A stretch of 32,417 nucleotides of DNA from Candidatus Avimuribaculum pullicola (lineage in GTDB: Bacteria > Bacteroidota > Bacteroidia > Bacteroidales > Muribaculaceae): the NCBI GenBank assembly GCA_018716295.1, contig DVKC01000048.1, forward strand, positions 1-32,417, given 5' to 3'. Under the pieces are notes generated by a model that made no database searches, was not told where the DNA came from, and saw only the letters and a program-made list of their open reading frames with translations. The translations under genes were made by a program, and so were the position numbers. Shown in pieces: positions 32,243-32,417 of the stretch. Each line of letters begins with the position of its first letter. Position 1 is the first letter of the stretch.

Positions 32243-32417
32243 AGGAAATAACAGCAAAAAAACAGCTTGCTGATTTTTCACATTGCCAAGCCGCAGCCTA
32301 TCTTATGGAAAGAGATGTCATATCATGCCAGTTCGGCAACAACCTACATAACTACATTAGGGACATTCAGTAAATGACACTACAAAAAATCCCCGCAAAA
32401 CGCCATGGAATTGCGAG

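Noticed and set aside
1..32417. Repeats considered as a CRISPR array
   Set aside because: The repeats are dispersed, palindromic, of differing length and not regularly spaced; no cas-like gene is present.

Overview
The window looks like a chromosomal segment of a gut Bacteroidales bacterium, and a Muribaculaceae-like lineage fits best (inference). Supporting signs are promoters of the Bacteroidetes type (TTTG, 19-20 bases, TAnnTTTG), genes without Shine-Dalgarno sites, Bacteroidetes-specific families (a DUF4292 lipoprotein, an OadG protein with a lamin-tail domain, a C45-type hydrolase), and a sodium-pumping methylmalonyl-CoA decarboxylase operon used for propionate formation.

Layout. At 1-503 lie one end of a hairpin-forming MITE-like repeat and a terminator-like hairpin, followed by a MATE exporter (504-1856). 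A 190-bp foldback repeat separates it from a convergent four-gene minus-strand operon: TPR protein, DUF4292 lipoprotein, EnvC-like LytM protein and a polysaccharide flippase (7454 to 2011). Upstream, dut and a FemAB/GNAT-like gene form a second minus-strand unit (9024 to 7650) that ends in a terminator hairpin. A MITE with a perfect 7-bp target duplication (9108-9264) sits exactly at the stop codon of a DUF4143-type ATPase gene, whose promoter region carries two perfect copies and one degenerate copy of a phased palindrome. A plus-strand housekeeping run follows: polysaccharide deacetylase, dgt, parE, coaD, S41 protease and asd (10807-18120).

An AT-rich island (about 18.2-19.27 kb) holds a KilA-N gene broken at a run of seven A, plus an unidentified gene fragment. 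Next come a C45 hydrolase/YcxB-like pair on the minus strand, divergent from a thioesterase-dprA pair with mirror-image promoters. After that are a promoter-to-hairpin interval with no intact gene (candidate small RNA or relic), a hypothetical secreted protein and a metallophosphoesterase (minus), a second flippase whose promoter lies almost on its start codon, and a small secreted protein.

The right third is the operon mce-mmdA-oadG-like-biotin carrier-mmdB (26719-31394). It epimerises methylmalonyl-CoA and decarboxylates it to propionyl-CoA while exporting sodium ions, and it ends in a strong intrinsic terminator. Two more repeat copies (31542-31757, 32098-32235) flank and disrupt a small membrane-protein reading frame at the right edge.

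No tRNA, rRNA, CRISPR array, intact transposase or classical defence island was seen. The most unusual content is the non-coding repeat system: MITE-like elements with a GCACGGCTCTTTC-type terminal repeat and 7-bp target duplications, large nested palindromic cores, and a related foldback family that supplies the C-terminus of a protein.
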